Positions 61,639 through 64,000 of a stretch of 64,000 bases of DNA are shown here, one piece after another. Within the stretch, counting starts at the first letter, position 1. Every line of letters begins with the position of its first letter. The notes under the pieces are model-generated. The model was not told the origin of the DNA. It ran no database searches and saw only the letters and a program-made list of their open reading frames with translations. The position numbers and the translations under genes are program-made. The DNA comes from Parabacteroides sp. PH5-46. Lineage in GTDB: Bacteria; Bacteroidota; Bacteroidia; Bacteroidales; Tannerellaceae. The stretch is from the NCBI RefSeq assembly GCF_029892785.1, contig NZ_JARXXA010000006.1:1-64000 (forward strand), written 5' to 3'.

Positions 61639-64000
61639 ATGAGTATATATGCATCGGCTGTCAAGAAGCCGATTACAACAGCTCTTGTCTTTGTTACAAT
61701 CGTAATCCTGGGGCTTTTTTCGCTGAGCAGACTCCCTATAGACTTGCTTCCGGAAATAGAAACAAACACCATTCTGGTAATGACAGCTTATCCGGGAGCC
61801 AGTGCTTCAGATATAGAGATGAACGTTTCCAAGCCCATGGAAAACGTGATGAATAGTGTGAGCAACCTGAAGAACCTCACCTCCCAGTCGAAGGAGAATA
61901 TGTCTATTGTGGTGCTTGAATTTGAATATGGTACCGATATAGATGTCGCCACCAATGACGTGAGGGATAAGCTCGATATGGTGGAGTCATCGTTACCCGA
62001 TGATGTGGAAAACCCTATTATTTTCAAGTTTGGAACAGACGACTTGCCGGTTATGATTCTGTCGGTTACGGCAGATGAAAGTACCAATGCACTGTATAAG
62101 ATACTGGACGATAAGGTATCCAACCCCTTGGCGCGTATCAGTGGTGTAGGTGCTGTGTCTATCTCCGGAACGGCCGTGCGGGAAGTACAAGTATATTGCG
62201 ATCCGTACAAGCTGGAAGCATACGACCAGAGTATCGAAAACGTGGCAAACATCATTGCCATGGAAAACCGGAACACACCGGGTGGAACAGTAGATATTGG
62301 CTCAAACACCTATTCGCTTCGTGTACAGGGAGAATTTACAGATTCCCGGCAAATGTTGAATCTGGTGATAGGCAGCAAGGATGGCAAGCCGGTCTATCTG
62401 CGTGATGTAGCCCGGGTGGAAGACAGCATAGAAGAACGTGCCCAGGAAGCATTCAATAACGGGGCAAAAGGCGGTATGATTATCATTCAGAAACAATCCG
62501 GAGCTAATTCAGTAGACATTTCCAAAAAGATAAAAGAACGTTTGCCCGAACTGCAGAAAGAATTGCCTTCTGACGTGGAACTGGGGGTCATTATTGATAC
62601 GTCCGACAACATCCTGAATACAATCGACAGTTTGGTAGAAACAATCATGATTACGTTTGTTATCGTTATGTTGGTTGTATTTATATTCCTTGGGCGCTGG
62701 AGGGCTACCTTTATCATTGTTCTGACAATTCCAATCTCACTGATCGGCGCTTTCATTTATTTGCTGATGTCGGGTAATACATTGAATATTATCTCTCTTA
62801 GCTCATTGTCTATCGCTATTGGTATGGTGGTGGATGATGCGATTGTGGTGTTGGAGAATGTCACCAAGCATATAGAAAACGGTAGCAAACCCAAGCAGGC
62901 AGCTGTGTATGCCACCAACGAAGTAGCAATCTCCGTTATTGCTTCTACCCTTACCATGTTGGCTGTATTCCTTCCGCTTACCATGGTGTCGGGTATGGCA
63001 GGTGTATTATTCAAGCAATTAGGCTGGATCGTCAGTATCATTATGATTATCTCTACAGCTGCGGCTTTAACCTTGACACCTATGCTTTGCTCTCAGCTAT
63101 TGAAGCTGGATCCTAAGAAAGGCAAGTTGTACACCTTGTTCTTTACTCCTATAGAGAGAGCTTTAGGAGCTTTGGATAGAGGATATGGCAAATTACTTTA
63201 CTGGGCTGTACACCATCGGGCAGTTGTGGTGGTTGTAGCTATTGCCATCTTCGGCAGCAGTATGCTATTAGTGCCTACTTTGAAAACGGAATTTTTCCCT
63301 ACTATGGATAATGCGCGTATCGGCGTAACAGTGGAATTGCCCATTGGTACCCGGCAGGAGATCACCCGTGACCTGGCTTTGCGTATCGACGAAAGTTTCC
63401 GTCAGAAATACCCTGAAATCAGAATAACGAACTTCTCGGAAGGGCAGGCTAGTACGGATAACACGTTTGCACAGCTAAGTGATAACGGCTCACACATCAT
63501 ATCCTTTAATATTGCTTTGTATAGTATTAGTGAGCGTTTGGAGAAATCCGGTTCCGAAAGAAGTATGTCAGAGATATGTGATCTGATGCGTCAAGACCTG
63601 GCTATGTATCCGGAAATCAAAACGTATGAAGTATTAGCCGGTGGCAGTAAGATATCTATGGGAGGTGAAAGCTCTATAGATATAGAAATATACGGATTCG
63701 ACTTTGAGGAAACAGACCGGATAGCCAACGAAGTTTCCCAGCGAATGCTTCATTCGGCAGGTTGTTCGCAAACCAGTATCAGCCGTGGCGATTATATCCC
63801 CGAGTACCAGATCGACTTCGACAGGGAAAAATTGGCTCTCAACGGATTGAATGTAACGACTGCTTCCATGTATCTGCGAAACCGTATCAACGGATCGATC
63901 GCTTCGCAATATCGCGAAGACGGAGACGAATATGATATCCGCGTGTGGTATGCTCCCGAATACCGTCAGTCGCTGGAAGATATTGAAAATATCGTCATTT
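61639..64000 (+). CDS. RND multidrug efflux permease (HAE1 type), truncated by window end
   Basis: The frame is open from ATG 61639 to the window edge, about 787 residues of an expected 1000-1050. It begins MSIYASAVKKPITTALVFV. The porter domain has LDMVESSLPDDVENPIIFKF, and the central transmembrane block contains SLSIAIGMVVDDAIVVLENV with the paired Asp of the proton relay near residue 395. VKKPITTALVFVTIVILGLF is TM1, and LTLTPMLCSQLL marks TM6. Together with the TolC and adaptor genes upstream, it forms a tripartite pump driven by protons. The C-terminal transmembrane block lies outside the window. Confidence 0.93.
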   Translation, partial: MSIYASAVKKPITTALVFVTIVILGLFSLSRLPIDLLPEIETNTILVMTAYPGASASDIEMNVSKPMENVMNSVSNLKNLTSQSKENMSIVVLEFEYGTDIDVATNDVRDKLDMVESSLPDDVENPIIFKFGTDDLPVMILSVTADESTNALYKILDDKVSNPLARISGVGAVSISGTAVREVQVYCDPYKLEAYDQSIENVANIIAMENRNTPGGTVDIGSNTYSLRVQGEFTDSRQMLNLVIGSKDGKPVYLRDVARVEDSIEERAQEAFNNGAKGGMIIIQKQSGANSVDISKKIKERLPELQKELPSDVELGVIIDTSDNILNTIDSLVETIMITFVIVMLVVFIFLGRWRATFIIVLTIPISLIGAFIYLLMSGNTLNIISLSSLSIAIGMVVDDAIVVLENVTKHIENGSKPKQAAVYATNEVAISVIASTLTMLAVFLPLTMVSGMAGVLFKQLGWIVSIIMIISTAAALTLTPMLCSQLLKLDPKKGKLYTLFFTPIERALGALDRGYGKLLYWAVHHRAVVVVVAIAIFGSSMLLVPTLKTEFFPTMDNARIGVTVELPIGTRQEITRDLALRIDESFRQKYPEIRITNFSEGQASTDNTFAQLSDNGSHIISFNIALYSISERLEKSGSERSMSEICDLMRQDLAMYPEIKTYEVLAGGSKISMGGESSIDIEIYGFDFEETDRIANEVSQRMLHSAGCSQTSISRGDYIPEYQIDFDREKLALNGLNVTTASMYLRNRINGSIASQYREDGDEYDIRVWYAPEYRQSLEDIENIVI

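Overview
The window reads as Bacteroidota chromosome, most likely a gut Bacteroidales such as Parabacteroides or Bacteroides. The support is a SusC/SusD pair with a hybrid two-component regulator, a DUF3823 lipoprotein, -7 elements of the form TAnnTTTG, lipoproteins with Bacteroidota-type signals, and weak or absent Shine-Dalgarno sequences. The genus is inferred from general resemblance only. No rRNA, tRNA or CRISPR array was recognised.

Region 1 (1-16.1 kb) is visibly more AT-rich than the rest and looks like cargo of a mobilizable or conjugative element. It opens with the tail of a relaxase-like protein and a small coiled-coil membrane protein. A probable regulator, an internally duplicated BspA-type leucine-rich-repeat protein and a convergent ADP-ribosylglycohydrolase follow. 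The centrepiece is a tightly packed five-gene operon (4386-16099). It encodes a 969-aa unknown protein, a 1974-aa DExH helicase with a DUF1998-like C-terminus, a RecB/Cas4-like Fe-S nuclease with a C-terminal beta-rich (OB-like) tail, a C5-cytosine DNA methyltransferase, and an N-formylglutamate-amidohydrolase-like protein. This looks like an anti-phage system related to Druantia/DISARM, but with a gene set I do not recognise as a described type. A palindrome followed by a promoter-like site sits upstream.

Region 2 (16.1-30 kb) begins with a 200-nt non-coding stretch and two terminators. It then holds a secreted GH2 lipoprotein, a ParE-type toxin-antitoxin pair, and an AraC regulator divergent from a four-gene sugar-oxidation operon. 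That operon (aldo-keto reductase, zinc dehydrogenase, amidohydrolase-type lactonase, mutarotase) matches the L-galactose to D-tagaturonate route known in Bacteroides. A secreted 626-aa protein of unknown family lies tail to tail with it. A SUMF1-like secreted protein and an ECF sigma / membrane protein / lipoprotein operon follow.

Region 3 (30-47.5 kb) starts with a minisatellite-bearing element: four contiguous 22-nt palindromic units between terminal inverted repeats. A one-unit relative lies at 46.54 kb. Between them are an HU-like protein and a polysaccharide utilization locus: hybrid two-component regulator, cytoplasmic GH130, MFS transporter, SusC, SusD, DUF3823 lipoprotein, and a secreted six-hairpin/GH130 fusion. 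The GH130 enzymes point to a beta-mannoside substrate. A retropepsin-like lipoprotein closes the region.

Region 4 (47.5-64 kb) contains a TolC/MacA/MacB-type efflux operon with its own LytS/LytTR two-component pair, a YdjM-like membrane protein, an orphan fimbrillin-like (Mfa2/FimB) lipoprotein and an AraC regulator. The last locus joins a stand-alone LpxC paralogue with a TetR regulator and a TolC/AcrA/RND efflux pump that runs off the window. A half-site TTTTRAACCA recurs around lpxC and tetR and is a candidate shared operator.
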